From: Candidatus Aenigmatarchaeota archaeon | GTDB taxonomy: Archaea; Aenigmatarchaeota; Aenigmatarchaeia; CG10238-14; SCSR01 | Direction: 5' to 3' | Assembly (NCBI GenBank): GCA_016181005.1 | Contig: JACPAE010000001.1 | Location: forward strand, 26,508 to 90,507 | DNA: 64,000 bases | In this document: positions 17,549-23,782 of the stretch, piece by piece | Layout of the letters: each line of letters opens with the position of its first letter | Position numbering within the stretch: position 1 is the stretch's first letter | Program-made: the position numbers and the translations under genes | The notes under the pieces: generated by a model | What the model saw: only the letters and a program-made list of their open reading frames with translations | What the model was told of the DNA's origin: nothing | Databases searched by the model: none

Positions 17549-17943
17549 AGTTCCCGTTTGTCATGGAAAAGGCCTATGTCATTGATTTTATTTCACGGCC
17601 TTTCGCAGAAGTCGCCCTTATAGGTGATATTAATGAGATAACAGAGTGGTTTTTCGTTGATTCCGGTGCCGATGTGTCTCTGATTTCACGAAGACTTGGA
17701 GAACTTTTGGGGTTTAAACTAAAAGAAGGCGAAGAAATTAAACAATTATCTGGTATAAGCACTGGCACAGTTCCTTATATTCTGAGGACGATTAAAATGA
17801 GGATAGGGGAAAAAGAATTTGATGTAAGAATTGCGTGGAGTTTGGTGGAAGAAGTGCCATTGGTTTTAGGCAGATTGGATGTTTTTAACAAGTTTGATAT
17901 ACTGTTTAAAGAAAGGGAAAATAAGGTAATATTTTCAGATTAG
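17539..17943 (+). CDS. Retropepsin-like aspartic protease
   Basis: A 134-aa single-domain protein with the retroviral-type aspartyl protease motif WFFVDSGADVSLISRR (D-S/T-G-A), the flap-like region IKQLSGISTGTVPYILRT and the C-terminal hydrophobic-Gly motif VPLVLGRLDVFNKFDILF. Such proteins act as homodimers sharing one DSG/DTG each. Start chosen at ATG 17539, overlapping the DUF5678-like gene by 10 nt. It may process or regulate its partner; inference only. Confidence 0.75.
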   Translation: MQVEFPFVMEKAYVIDFISRPFAEVALIGDINEITEWFFVDSGADVSLISRRLGELLGFKLKEGEEIKQLSGISTGTVPYILRTIKMRIGEKEFDVRIAWSLVEEVPLVLGRLDVFNKFDILFKERENKVIFSD

Positions 17944-17964
17944 GTCTTAACAATTTTAATATTA

Positions 17965-17987
17965 TCTCCGACCCATAGCTTTTTAAT
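17965..17987 (+). repeat. Dispersed block B, copy 2
   Basis: TCTCCGACCCATAGCTTTTTAA, a variant of block B, here after the retropepsin gene and immediately before block R copy 1. Confidence 0.5.
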
Positions 17988-18067
17988 GTTCATAAAGTCT
18001 AAACCAAAAACTAGATTTAATCCACAAAAGCCAAACATTATTTCGAATTATTCCCGTTGCATGCCGT
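17988..18067. repeat. Dispersed block R, copy 1 (80 bp)
   Basis: Starts GTTCATAAAGTCTAAACC and ends CCCGTTGCATGCCGTC. Very similar to 19223-19301; shorter copies at 18814-18854 and 21364-21392. Copies lie at the edges of toxin-antitoxin modules: here about 50 bp beyond the 3' end of the vapC-like gene. It has no coding sense I can recognise. Confidence 0.7.
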
Positions 18068-18116
18068 CTACAGAAAGAATGAAGATGAAAAATAAAATAC
18101 TGGTTTATTCGGACAA

Positions 18117-18524
18117 TCATAACCCAAGCAATTTTACTACATCTTCTGTAGTCAACGCTTCCACAACAGATTGTTGCTTAAAATCCGGGTCATTTGACCA
18201 AATAGGACAATTATATTTCAATGCCAAAGCAAAATACTGCACATCATCCGGATCTGGAGATATTTTCTCAGCTTTAGATAACCATTCTTTGAAATCTTCA
18301 GCCGGCTCTATTTCCACACGTGTTATAAGCAAACTAATGAACAAATTAAACTCGTCTTCGGACAAACCTGACTTTTCCAGTATCTCATATTTATGCTCTT
18401 CTATTTCTCCAAAAATCCAATCTGGCACTATAGGTTGCAATTTATCAGAAAAAAACAAGTCTAAAGTAAAGCCTCTGCTTATTAATGCAGAAACAAAGAT
18501 ATTGGCATCTGCGACTAGAAGCAT
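18117..18524 (-). CDS. VapC-like PIN-domain toxin
   Basis: A 135-aa PIN-domain protein. Acidic residues expected of the active site are seen in LLVADANIFVSALI, FGEIEEHK, and SPDPDDVQYFALALKYNCPIW followed by SNDPDF. The CPIWSNDPDF ending is typical of the archaeal PIN subgroup that pairs with small RHH proteins. It starts immediately after the stop of the upstream antitoxin gene (18525), forming a vapBC operon. Function: sequence-specific RNase toxin, target unknown. Confidence 0.8.
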   Translation of the reverse strand: MLLVADANIFVSALISRGFTLDLFFSDKLQPIVPDWIFGEIEEHKYEILEKSGLSEDEFNLFISLLITRVEIEPAEDFKEWLSKAEKISPDPDDVQYFALALKYNCPIWSNDPDFKQQSVVEALTTEDVVKLLGL

Positions 18525-18752
18525 TTACATCAATTCACGATATCTTTTTGCCAACCCCCTGTTTATTTTCCTGCCTAATTCTAACGCATCCTTTTCCGTA
18601 AGCTTGCTTTTAGAAGCTATATCTCTTAACACAGCCAATTGTGTCGCCCTCTCTTTTATAGCCTGCCTGGCTACTTCAGACCAATTTATCTCTGGGAACT
18701 GCTCCATCTTCCTTTTCAAATCTTCTGGCACAGACAAAGTAATGTTAGCCAT
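18525..18752 (-). CDS. VapB-like RHH antitoxin
   Basis: A 75-aa ribbon-helix-helix protein: ANITLSVPEDLKRKMEQFPE then INWSEVARQAIKERATQL, a beta strand and two helices, followed by a charged C-terminal region that would bind the PIN toxin. Start taken at MANITLS (18752); an ATG four codons upstream is also possible. A TTTAAATAC box lies upstream. Directly coupled to the PIN gene. Confidence 0.8.
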   Translation of the reverse strand: MANITLSVPEDLKRKMEQFPEINWSEVARQAIKERATQLAVLRDIASKSKLTEKDALELGRKINRGLAKRYRELM

Positions 18753-18813
18753 ATACTCACACATAAATTATGTGTATTCACAGTATTTAAATGTTTGGTG
18801 CGCATGGTTTGAA

Positions 18814-18854
18814 GCCAGACATTGTTTCGAATTATTCCCGTTGCATGCCGTATA
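18814..18854. repeat. Dispersed block R, partial copy
   Basis: Contains TTTCGAATTATTCCCGTTGC and ATGCCGTATA, matching the right part of block R. It ends exactly where the Fic/Doc fragment begins, so this is a recombination junction. Confidence 0.6.
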
Positions 18855-18857
18855 CAT

Positions 18858-19043
18858 CCTTTCGAAAGCGGTAATAGAAGAACAGCGATAGTCGCCACTG
18901 CCTCATTTTTAGAGGTAAACAGCGAAAAGCTTAATATCATACATGACGTAAATATATTGCAGGGTGTTAGGGAAATCTATTATACAGACGAGGAAATAAA
19001 AGAGTGGATAAGAGGAGGGAAAATCCGTGCGTTCGAAAGATGA
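18858..19043 (+). pseudogene. Fic/Doc-type toxin fragment (C-terminal half)
   Basis: The frame encodes IHPFESGNRRTAIVATASFL, the HPFxxGNxRT motif of Fic/Doc proteins (catalytic His), then FLEVNSEKLNI and ends IREW-like KEWIRGGKIRAFER. The conserved N-terminal half of a Doc-type domain is missing: upstream the frame runs into block R. The His and anion-binding GNRR are present but the protein is probably not functional. No antitoxin remains. Confidence 0.6.
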
Positions 19044-19115
19044 ATTCATTAGAAGATCAGAAAAATTCATTAAGAGAGAGAGAGACTGTTTCTGCAGAAA
19101 GTAGGTAAGATGTAG

Positions 19116-19187
19116 ACTATGGCCTTGATGGGGGTCGAAGTTCCTTCTTATGTGCAGGGAAGAGTCCTGACCGAAGTTATAAAGTAG
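19116..19187 (+). pseudogene. Sulfatase C-terminal remnant, copy 2
   Basis: Encodes MALMGVEVPSYVQGRVLTEV and stops; nearly identical at DNA level to copies at 17182 and 20276 over about 60 bp. Upstream similarity ends at the Fic/Doc side. Confidence 0.55.
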
Positions 19188-19200
19188 ATGGTTTCAGTCA

Positions 19201-19221
19201 TCTCCAACCTATAGGCTTAAC
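19201..19221 (+). repeat. Dispersed block B, copy 3
   Basis: TCTCCAACCTATAGGCTTAA, 14 nt after sulfatase remnant 2 and directly before block R copy 2. Together with copy 1 it shows that blocks B and R can be joined in the same order. Confidence 0.6.
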
Positions 19222-19222
19222 A

Positions 19223-19301
19223 GTTCATAAAGTCTAAACCAAAACCAGATTTAACCCACAAAAGCCAAACATTACTTCGAGTTCTTCCGTTGCATGCCGT
19301 A
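19223..19301. repeat. Dispersed block R, copy 2 (79 bp)
   Basis: Second long copy of block R (see 17988). It ends 17 bp before the 3' end of the RelE-like gene, repeating the arrangement seen next to the vapC-like gene. Confidence 0.7.
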
Positions 19302-19317
19302 TATCCGAAACAATAAA

Positions 19318-19650
19318 TTAGTATTCGAATCTTCTTTCATAATCCTTGTGCGGCAACCATTCCAATATTATCGCGACAATACTTACCTCGCTGCCAGCAA
19401 CAGAATAAAGAAGCCTCCAGCCATCCGGCAAGTCGTATTTCCATAGGTTGTTTATTCCATATTTCTGTATGTAAATTTTCGGTATTAGTCTTTTTGGAAC
19501 ATGAATGCCACAGAAAGGATTTTTCTTGAGGTCGTCTATAGCCCGGCTAATGAATTTATGTAGCTCAGGGTTCCTCCCTTTAACCTTTTCAAATGCTTCC
19601 TTTGCTTTTTCATCAGCAAAGGTAACAAAAATCGTTCTATCTGGTTTCAT
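19318..19650 (-). CDS. RelE/ParE-superfamily toxin
   Basis: A 110-aa basic protein beginning MKPDRTIFVTFADEKAKEAF. It shows the RelE-type pattern: helical N-terminal part (HKFISRAIDDLKKNPFCGIH), then strands KYGINNLWKYDLPDGWRLLY and a final strand before HKDYERRF. Proteins of this type cleave mRNA at the ribosome. Start chosen at 19650, overlapping the upstream antitoxin gene by 4 nt. A longer frame upstream is ignored because it would cover the antitoxin. Confidence 0.75.
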   Translation of the reverse strand: MKPDRTIFVTFADEKAKEAFEKVKGRNPELHKFISRAIDDLKKNPFCGIHVPKRLIPKIYIQKYGINNLWKYDLPDGWRLLYSVAGSEVSIVAIILEWLPHKDYERRFEY

Positions 19651-19916
19651 GCAACCGCTAGGTGGGATTTTAAATACTTTTCCACAAGTTGGGGATTCCA
19701 TATCCAGATTATTTTACCGTCTCTGATTACAATCTTTTCCGATTCTTCCAGATAGTCAAGAATCAGGTTGAAGGTCTGGTACATGACTTTCTTACGTAAA
19801 GAGAGCCAAAGCTGCCTTTTGGAAGGGTATTCTCCAGCTTTCCTGATAGCCTCCTCCACCATTAATACGGTATCCAATCTTGGATAGTGGAGCAGTTGCA
19901 GTCTTTGCCTTTTCAT
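19647..19916 (-). CDS. Winged-helix antitoxin partner of RelE-like toxin
   Basis: An 89-aa protein, MKRQRLQLLHYPRLDTVLMV then EEAIRKAGEYPSKRQLWLSL and VMYQTFNLILDYLEESEKIVI followed by IWNPQLVEKYLKSHLA: helix-turn-helix with a short wing, then a helix likely to contact the toxin. Start chosen at 19916, just after a TATATATAATAG-rich promoter (about 19920-19950). Coupled to the RelE-like gene by a 4-nt overlap, forming a two-gene module on the minus strand. Confidence 0.65.
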   Translation of the reverse strand: MKRQRLQLLHYPRLDTVLMVEEAIRKAGEYPSKRQLWLSLRKKVMYQTFNLILDYLEESEKIVIRDGKIIWIWNPQLVEKYLKSHLAVA

Positions 19917-19950
19917 ATTATATAGATATATATAATAGTATTTATATCTT

Positions 19951-20220
19951 TCAGGCAGCGTCGGCATCGGGACGACAACTCCACAAGACAAACTAAACAT
20001 AGTAGGAGGAGATTTGAACGTCACAAACGGCAACATAACATTAAACGGGACACGTACAGGGATAATATTTAATGACGGGAGTTTTCAATCCGGTGGTACA
20101 TTTGGTGGAGTGATGCTTATAGCCAACAATCAAGGATGCGATACTGGTTGGACTCTAAAGGATAGTAATATGGTATGGGTTTCTGGTGGCCCTACCCTAG
20201 ATGCATGCTGGATATGCTAA
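19951..20220 (+). pseudogene. Surface-protein fragment (NVGIG-type module)
   Basis: The frame SGSVGIGTTTPQDKLNIVGG, DLNVTNGNITLNGTRTG, IIFNDGSFQSGG belongs to the same fibre-type family as the genes at 10741 and 14559, but it starts without a start codon directly at the promoter side of the wHTH/RelE module and ends after GPTLDACWIC. So both ends are lost. An ATG at 20014 could give a 68-aa peptide. Confidence 0.65.
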
Positions 20221-20275
20221 AAAGGTGAATGAAAAATGAAAACACAAACATCAAATGAAATCTTTATCGAGCACC

Positions 20276-20424
20276 ATCTACGCCAACAATAGCCGTGGTG
20301 TGATTAAAAAAGAAGTCCTGGACAAGCCCATAAACCATGTCGACCAGATGCAAACTAGGCCCTAATGGGGATAGAAGTTCCTTCTTATGTGCAGGGAAGA
20401 GTCCTGACCGAAGTTATAAAGTAG
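20276..20424 (+). pseudogene. Sulfatase C-terminal remnant, copy 3 (longest)
   Basis: Encodes IYANNSRGVIKKEVLDKPIN then HVDQM, typical of sulfatases just before the (D/Q)xxPTIL segment, then loses frame (stop after QTRP) and resumes as EVPSYVQGRVLTEV. It carries more of the parent gene than copies 1 and 2 and shows at least one frame-disrupting change. Confidence 0.6.
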
Positions 20425-20437
20425 ATGGTTTCAGTCA

Positions 20438-20469
20438 TCTCCAACCTATAGCCTTTTAATTGCCAATCC
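20438..20469 (+). repeat. Dispersed block B, copy 4
   Basis: TCTCCAACCTATAGCCTTTT followed by AATTGCCAATCC, 14 nt after sulfatase remnant 3 and upstream of the abrB/mazF-like operon. Confidence 0.6.
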
Positions 20470-20548
20470 AAGTTAACTTGGTTTTTAAGATTAAGAAAGA
20501 CACTAATCTTTAAATACTAATCATACTAATTTGATTATATTGATTGAT

Positions 20549-20830
20549 ATGAATAGGATGCCGGCTAAGGAAAGGATAAGAACTGTAAACATAAGCGAAA
20601 GGGGCCAGCTTGTTGTGCCCGAGGATATCAGAAAAGACCTGGGGATTAAAGGTGAGGAAACCCTGGTGTTAATAGAAAAGGGCGATGAAATAGTGCTGAA
20701 AAGGGAATCTGATGTTCTTAAAATGATGGGAAGCGAGGACGCTTTCTGGAAAACGTTGTCTGAAAAGATAATGGAAAGGGCCTGGGAAAAGGAAGACGAA
20801 ATTTGGGACAGCATATCCAAGGCGAGTTGA
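20549..20830 (+). CDS. AbrB/MazE-type antitoxin
   Basis: A 93-aa protein with an N-terminal SpoVT/AbrB swapped-hairpin domain: RIRTVNISERGQLVVPEDIR, KDLGIKGEETLVLIEKGDEI, VLKRES. The C-terminal tail is acidic and helical (AWEKEDEIWDSIS), as expected for the toxin-binding arm. ATGs at 20549 and 20558 are both possible starts. Its stop overlaps the ATG of the MazF-like gene. Confidence 0.8.
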   Translation: MNRMPAKERIRTVNISERGQLVVPEDIRKDLGIKGEETLVLIEKGDEIVLKRESDVLKMMGSEDAFWKTLSEKIMERAWEKEDEIWDSISKAS

Positions 20831-21168
20831 TGTACCAGCAGGATCTAGTTTGGGTACGGCTTCCTTTCAGCAGTCTTGAAGACAGTAAAATCAGGCCGGC
20901 CATTGTAGTGTCCAACAATGGTTACAATAAAAGATACGAAGATATTGTTGTCTGCGCTATCACGTCCAAGCTGGAAGAAACTCCATATAGTATTATAATT
21001 GATCAGAAGAATATTTCAAGTGGAAGGTTGCCTGTTAAGAGCAGGATAAGAGCAGATAAAATAATGCAAATAGAAAAGAGTTTGGTGGTCAGGAGTTTTG
21101 CGAGACTTGACGATGAGACATTTGACGATCTAGTCAAGTTAATAACAAATCTTGTGAAAAGGATCTGA
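20830..21168 (+). CDS. MazF/PemK-type endoribonuclease toxin
   Basis: A 112-aa MazF-fold protein: QQDLVWVRLPFSSLEDSKIR-PAIVVSNN at the start, IVVCAITSKLEETPYSIII in the middle, LPVKSRIRADKIMQIEKSLV and a C-terminal helix. The RPAIVVS segment is the family's hallmark. It is translated from an ATG overlapping the antitoxin stop (TGATG). Together they form a mazEF-like module on the plus strand, inserted between sulfatase and surface-protein debris. Confidence 0.8.
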   Translation: MYQQDLVWVRLPFSSLEDSKIRPAIVVSNNGYNKRYEDIVVCAITSKLEETPYSIIIDQKNISSGRLPVKSRIRADKIMQIEKSLVVRSFARLDDETFDDLVKLITNLVKRI

Positions 21169-21200
21169 CTGCGTATATGAAGAAATTACTTGCCAATTTA

Positions 21201-21230
21201 TCTTCAACCTATAGCCTTTTAATTGCCAAT
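21201..21230 (+). repeat. Dispersed block B, copy 5
   Basis: TCTTCAACCTATAGCCTTTT plus AATTGCCAAT, followed by TTCATTTCTAAGGAGGG. The same block and Shine-Dalgarno-like sequence precede the DUF378 gene at 25324, so this is a copied leader. Confidence 0.6.
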
Positions 21231-21251
21231 TCATTTCTAAGGAGGGACAGA

Positions 21252-21353
21252 TTGAGAATTGATGAGCTTGAGGCAGGATACAAAGAGATGATATCTCTGC
21301 TGGAGAATTTGGCGGAAAGAGTTAGGATTCTGGAAAAGGCGAATGAAAAATGA
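21252..21353 (+). pseudogene. Surface-protein coiled-coil C-terminal fragment
   Basis: 33 codons from a TTG preceded by GGAGGG: RIDELEAGYKEMISLLENLA, then ERVRILEKANEK and stop. It matches the C-terminal coiled coil of the 867-aa surface protein. It is joined to a DUF378-type leader with a good ribosome-binding site, so a short peptide could still be made, but it most likely is recombination debris. Confidence 0.6.
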
Positions 21354-21363
21354 ATAACTTATC

Positions 21364-21392
21364 ACTTCGGGTTCTTTCCCTTTGCATGCTGT
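21364..21392. repeat. Dispersed block R, partial copy
   Basis: ACTTCGGGTTCTTTCCCTTT then GCATGCTGT, a diverged right end of block R, 11 bp before the 3' end of the UPF0175-type gene. Confidence 0.45.
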
Positions 21393-21402
21393 TTACCAAA
21401 AT

Positions 21403-21732
21403 CTACTTCCTGATTGCATGTTCTATTCTTCTTCTTGCAAGCGAGACGTCCTGCATTATTGGTATGCCTCTTTTGTCCAATTCTGACTGGAAGTCCCAAT
21501 AGTCTAATCCGGCTCTAGCAGCAGCCTCCCTTAAAGTTATGTTTCCTTCAACAAACTTCTCCACAGCCAACTTGATCTTCTCCTCTTTTATTGTCTTGGT
21601 CACCAGTTGCCTAATGGCTGTAGACCTGTCTTCCAATCTCATTTTTGCAAGCGCGTCCACCTCTTTCAACAGAGACCTGTTAAACATCACATTTACTCTT
21701 GTCAATTTATCATTCGTTCTCAATGTTCTCAC
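21403..21732 (-). CDS. UPF0175-type antitoxin with RHH N-terminus
   Basis: A 109-aa protein. The N-terminal part (RVNVMFNRSLLKEVDALAKM then DRSTAIRQLVTKTIKEEK) looks like a ribbon-helix-helix; the second part (AVEKFVEGNITLREAAARAG, LDYWDFQSELDKRGIP) is the UPF0175 helix-turn-helix motif. Such proteins are antitoxins of PIN/DUF3368 toxins, which is exactly the neighbour. The two genes overlap by 23 nt. Confidence 0.75.
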   Translation of the reverse strand: MRTLRTNDKLTRVNVMFNRSLLKEVDALAKMRLEDRSTAIRQLVTKTIKEEKIKLAVEKFVEGNITLREAAARAGLDYWDFQSELDKRGIPIMQDVSLARRRIEHAIRK

Positions 21733-22228
21733 CCCTTTTCAAATATTCTTCACTAACCTTCAAGCTGATTCTGTTTTTAGTAACCAAGTCTTTAATCAGA
21801 TTTTGAAATTCACTGCTTTCAATTTTCTTGTCTTTCAGCTGTTTAAAGATTATGTCTGGAGTTGAAATCGTTTGTATTCCTAATGTTTCTGCAATTTTAG
21901 CCAAGTCATCGTCGTCGGTCAATAATTCTTTTGCATTAATCTGAAGAGCCAGAGATATTACTGAATGGTCGCCAATCTTCAACTCCTTTCCTAGTTTTTG
22001 TTTTGCAACTTGCCAACTTCGTTCCGTCACCTTCTTAGATTTAATAACAGCTTCGTTAAATAGAGACTCGATTAACACTGCGTCCGTCAATTGTTTCTCC
22101 TTACCTTCTTTTACAGTTTCCTTATAAACATATTCTGGAGCCACTATTTCTTTTCCCATTTCCTTTAACATATTCAATCTCCCAATCTTAGCTAGCGAGA
22201 TTAGTGTAGAAGAGTTCGAGACAATCAT
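21710..22228 (-). CDS. PIN/DUF3368-type toxin
   Basis: A 172-aa PIN-fold protein: IVSNSSTLISLAKIGRLNML (the usual first Asp is Asn or Ser here, as in DUF3368), APEYVYKETVKEG (acidic), KLGKELKIGDHSVISLALQI (G-[DE]-x-x-[AV]I type motif) and KELLTDDDDLAKIAETLGI. Start chosen at ATG 22228, about 25 nt after a TATTATATAG box. It precedes the UPF0175 gene in an order that is toxin first, antitoxin second. Confidence 0.75.
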   Translation of the reverse strand: MIVSNSSTLISLAKIGRLNMLKEMGKEIVAPEYVYKETVKEGKEKQLTDAVLIESLFNEAVIKSKKVTERSWQVAKQKLGKELKIGDHSVISLALQINAKELLTDDDDLAKIAETLGIQTISTPDIIFKQLKDKKIESSEFQNLIKDLVTKNRISLKVSEEYLKRGENIENE

Positions 22229-22273
22229 ATACACACTATATAATATTAAATGTGTAAACATATATTTAAATCT

Positions 22274-22294
22274 TCTGGCAATGTCGGCATCGGG
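22274..22294 (+). pseudogene. Tiny surface-protein remnant (SGNVGIG)
   Basis: Seven codons TCT GGC AAT GTC GGC ATC GGG encode SGNVGIG, the same point of the fibre-type module at which the remnant at 19951 begins. As there, it abuts the promoter of a minus-strand TA module. Confidence 0.45.
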
Positions 22295-22351
22295 GCTAGA
22301 AGGCGGATGAAAAATGAAAACATATTTACATTGAACCATCAATAATATTCG

Positions 22352-23782
22352 ATGAGCAAAGCTGTCTTCCTCCTTATTTTTGTTCTCCTGCTCAGCGGGT
22401 GCACACAGGGCAATACAGGCGCCGTAAAATCCGGCGATGTTCAATCACCCGAAACTTTCAAATCGCAGTTGTCGGATTCTTGCCGTGGCTGCAATGTCCT
22501 CATCATAGGAATCGACACCCTCAGGCCCGACCACAGTTCCGCCTTCGGCTATTCAAAAGACACGACGCCCAACCTTGCCGAGTTCGCCGACGAAAGCTAT
22601 GTGTTTTCAAACGCCATCTCGGCGGCGCCTTGGACCGTGCCGTCATTCATGACGATGTTCACAGGGGCCTACCCGTCCGACCACAAGGTCGTGAACAAAT
22701 ACGAGATATTCGACGAGACCCGGCAGGTGATTTCCAACCTTAAAAAACTGTCGCCAGAAGCGGTGACCTTGACCGAGATGCTCAAGTCTTACAACTACAG
22801 CACTGCAGGCTTTACAGGGGATGCCGGCGTCAGCGCGCAATTCGGCTACGGATCCGGTTTTGATTATTATCTGGATGACAAGGCATTTGCTGGACTAGAC
22901 CATTCCGCTAACCCTGCTCTTGAATGGCTCAAGGCAAACAAGACAGGGCCTTTTTACATGTTCCTGCACGGATATGACCTGCACGGCCAATATGACATTA
23001 CCGGCAGCTTCAGCGGCAGGTTCCTTGATTTCGACTACAACGGCTCATTCACCGGATCCAAAAAGGAAGAGGCAGTCCTGAGGGAGAAAGTCGTGGCCAA
23101 CGAGCCGCTTAACCTGACCGGTGACGATGCCAGATTCTGGCTGGCGGTTTACGATGAAAAGGTGTACAACGCCGACCAGCGGTTCGGCCAGTTCTGGCGG
23201 GAATTCAAGGAAATGGGCCTTGACAGAAACACCATAGTGATAATAGTTTCGGACCATGGGGAGGAGTTTTACGAGCACCAGATGTTCGACCACGGCCATT
23301 CGCTTTACGACGAGCTGATACATACTGCGCTGATTATGCACCTGCCTTCAGGAGAACGCCGTGTTGTGACTGACCAAGTGCGTACCATAGACATACTGCC
23401 CACAATTTTTGACATCCTTGGCAAGCCTGTTCCTGCAAATGCAATAAAGCAGGTGAGGGGTGAAAGTCTTGTTCCAGTGATGTCCGGAGGCCATTGGCAG
23501 CGTGATGCCTTCTCCGAGACGGACTATCGGCTTTACACCCACAAGCGTTCGATAAGGACATACGACGGCTGGAAATTCATCAAGACTTTCGAAGACGGCC
23601 GAACTGAGCTGTACAATTTAAACACAGATCCGGGTGAGCAAGCCAACCTCAATGAAACACAGAGGCAAAAGGCGTACGAGCTTGAGCAGAAGCTTTACGT
23701 CTTTATGCGGATGACGAACCAGGACGAGAACAAGCTGAAAATATTGGGATGCTTGCCCGTTTACCCCGAGGAGTGCAAATGA
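22352..23782 (+). CDS. Lipoprotein sulfatase-like phosphatase/sulfatase, first of pair
   Basis: A 476-aa alkaline-phosphatase-superfamily enzyme exported as a lipoprotein: signal with lipobox LLLSGC. Metal-binding GIDTLRPDHSSAFGY, a nucleophile region AAPWTVPSFMTMFTGAYPS, VIIVSDHGEEFYEHQMFDHG (Asp-His metal pair), TIDILPTIFDILG and a C-terminal LYNLNTDPGEQANL typical of sulfatases. The nucleophile position appears to be Thr rather than the Cys/Ser of formylglycine sulfatases, so a phosphodiesterase/phosphotransferase activity is as likely as sulfate ester hydrolysis. Coupled to the next gene by ATGA. Confidence 0.8.
   Translation: MSKAVFLLIFVLLLSGCTQGNTGAVKSGDVQSPETFKSQLSDSCRGCNVLIIGIDTLRPDHSSAFGYSKDTTPNLAEFADESYVFSNAISAAPWTVPSFMTMFTGAYPSDHKVVNKYEIFDETRQVISNLKKLSPEAVTLTEMLKSYNYSTAGFTGDAGVSAQFGYGSGFDYYLDDKAFAGLDHSANPALEWLKANKTGPFYMFLHGYDLHGQYDITGSFSGRFLDFDYNGSFTGSKKEEAVLREKVVANEPLNLTGDDARFWLAVYDEKVYNADQRFGQFWREFKEMGLDRNTIVIIVSDHGEEFYEHQMFDHGHSLYDELIHTALIMHLPSGERRVVTDQVRTIDILPTIFDILGKPVPANAIKQVRGESLVPVMSGGHWQRDAFSETDYRLYTHKRSIRTYDGWKFIKTFEDGRTELYNLNTDPGEQANLNETQRQKAYELEQKLYVFMRMTNQDENKLKILGCLPVYPEECK

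Noticed and set aside
17986..18891. 301-codon plus-strand open frame
   Set aside because: It is antisense to the vapBC-like pair and runs through repeat block R; the minus-strand frames have clear PIN and RHH motifs.
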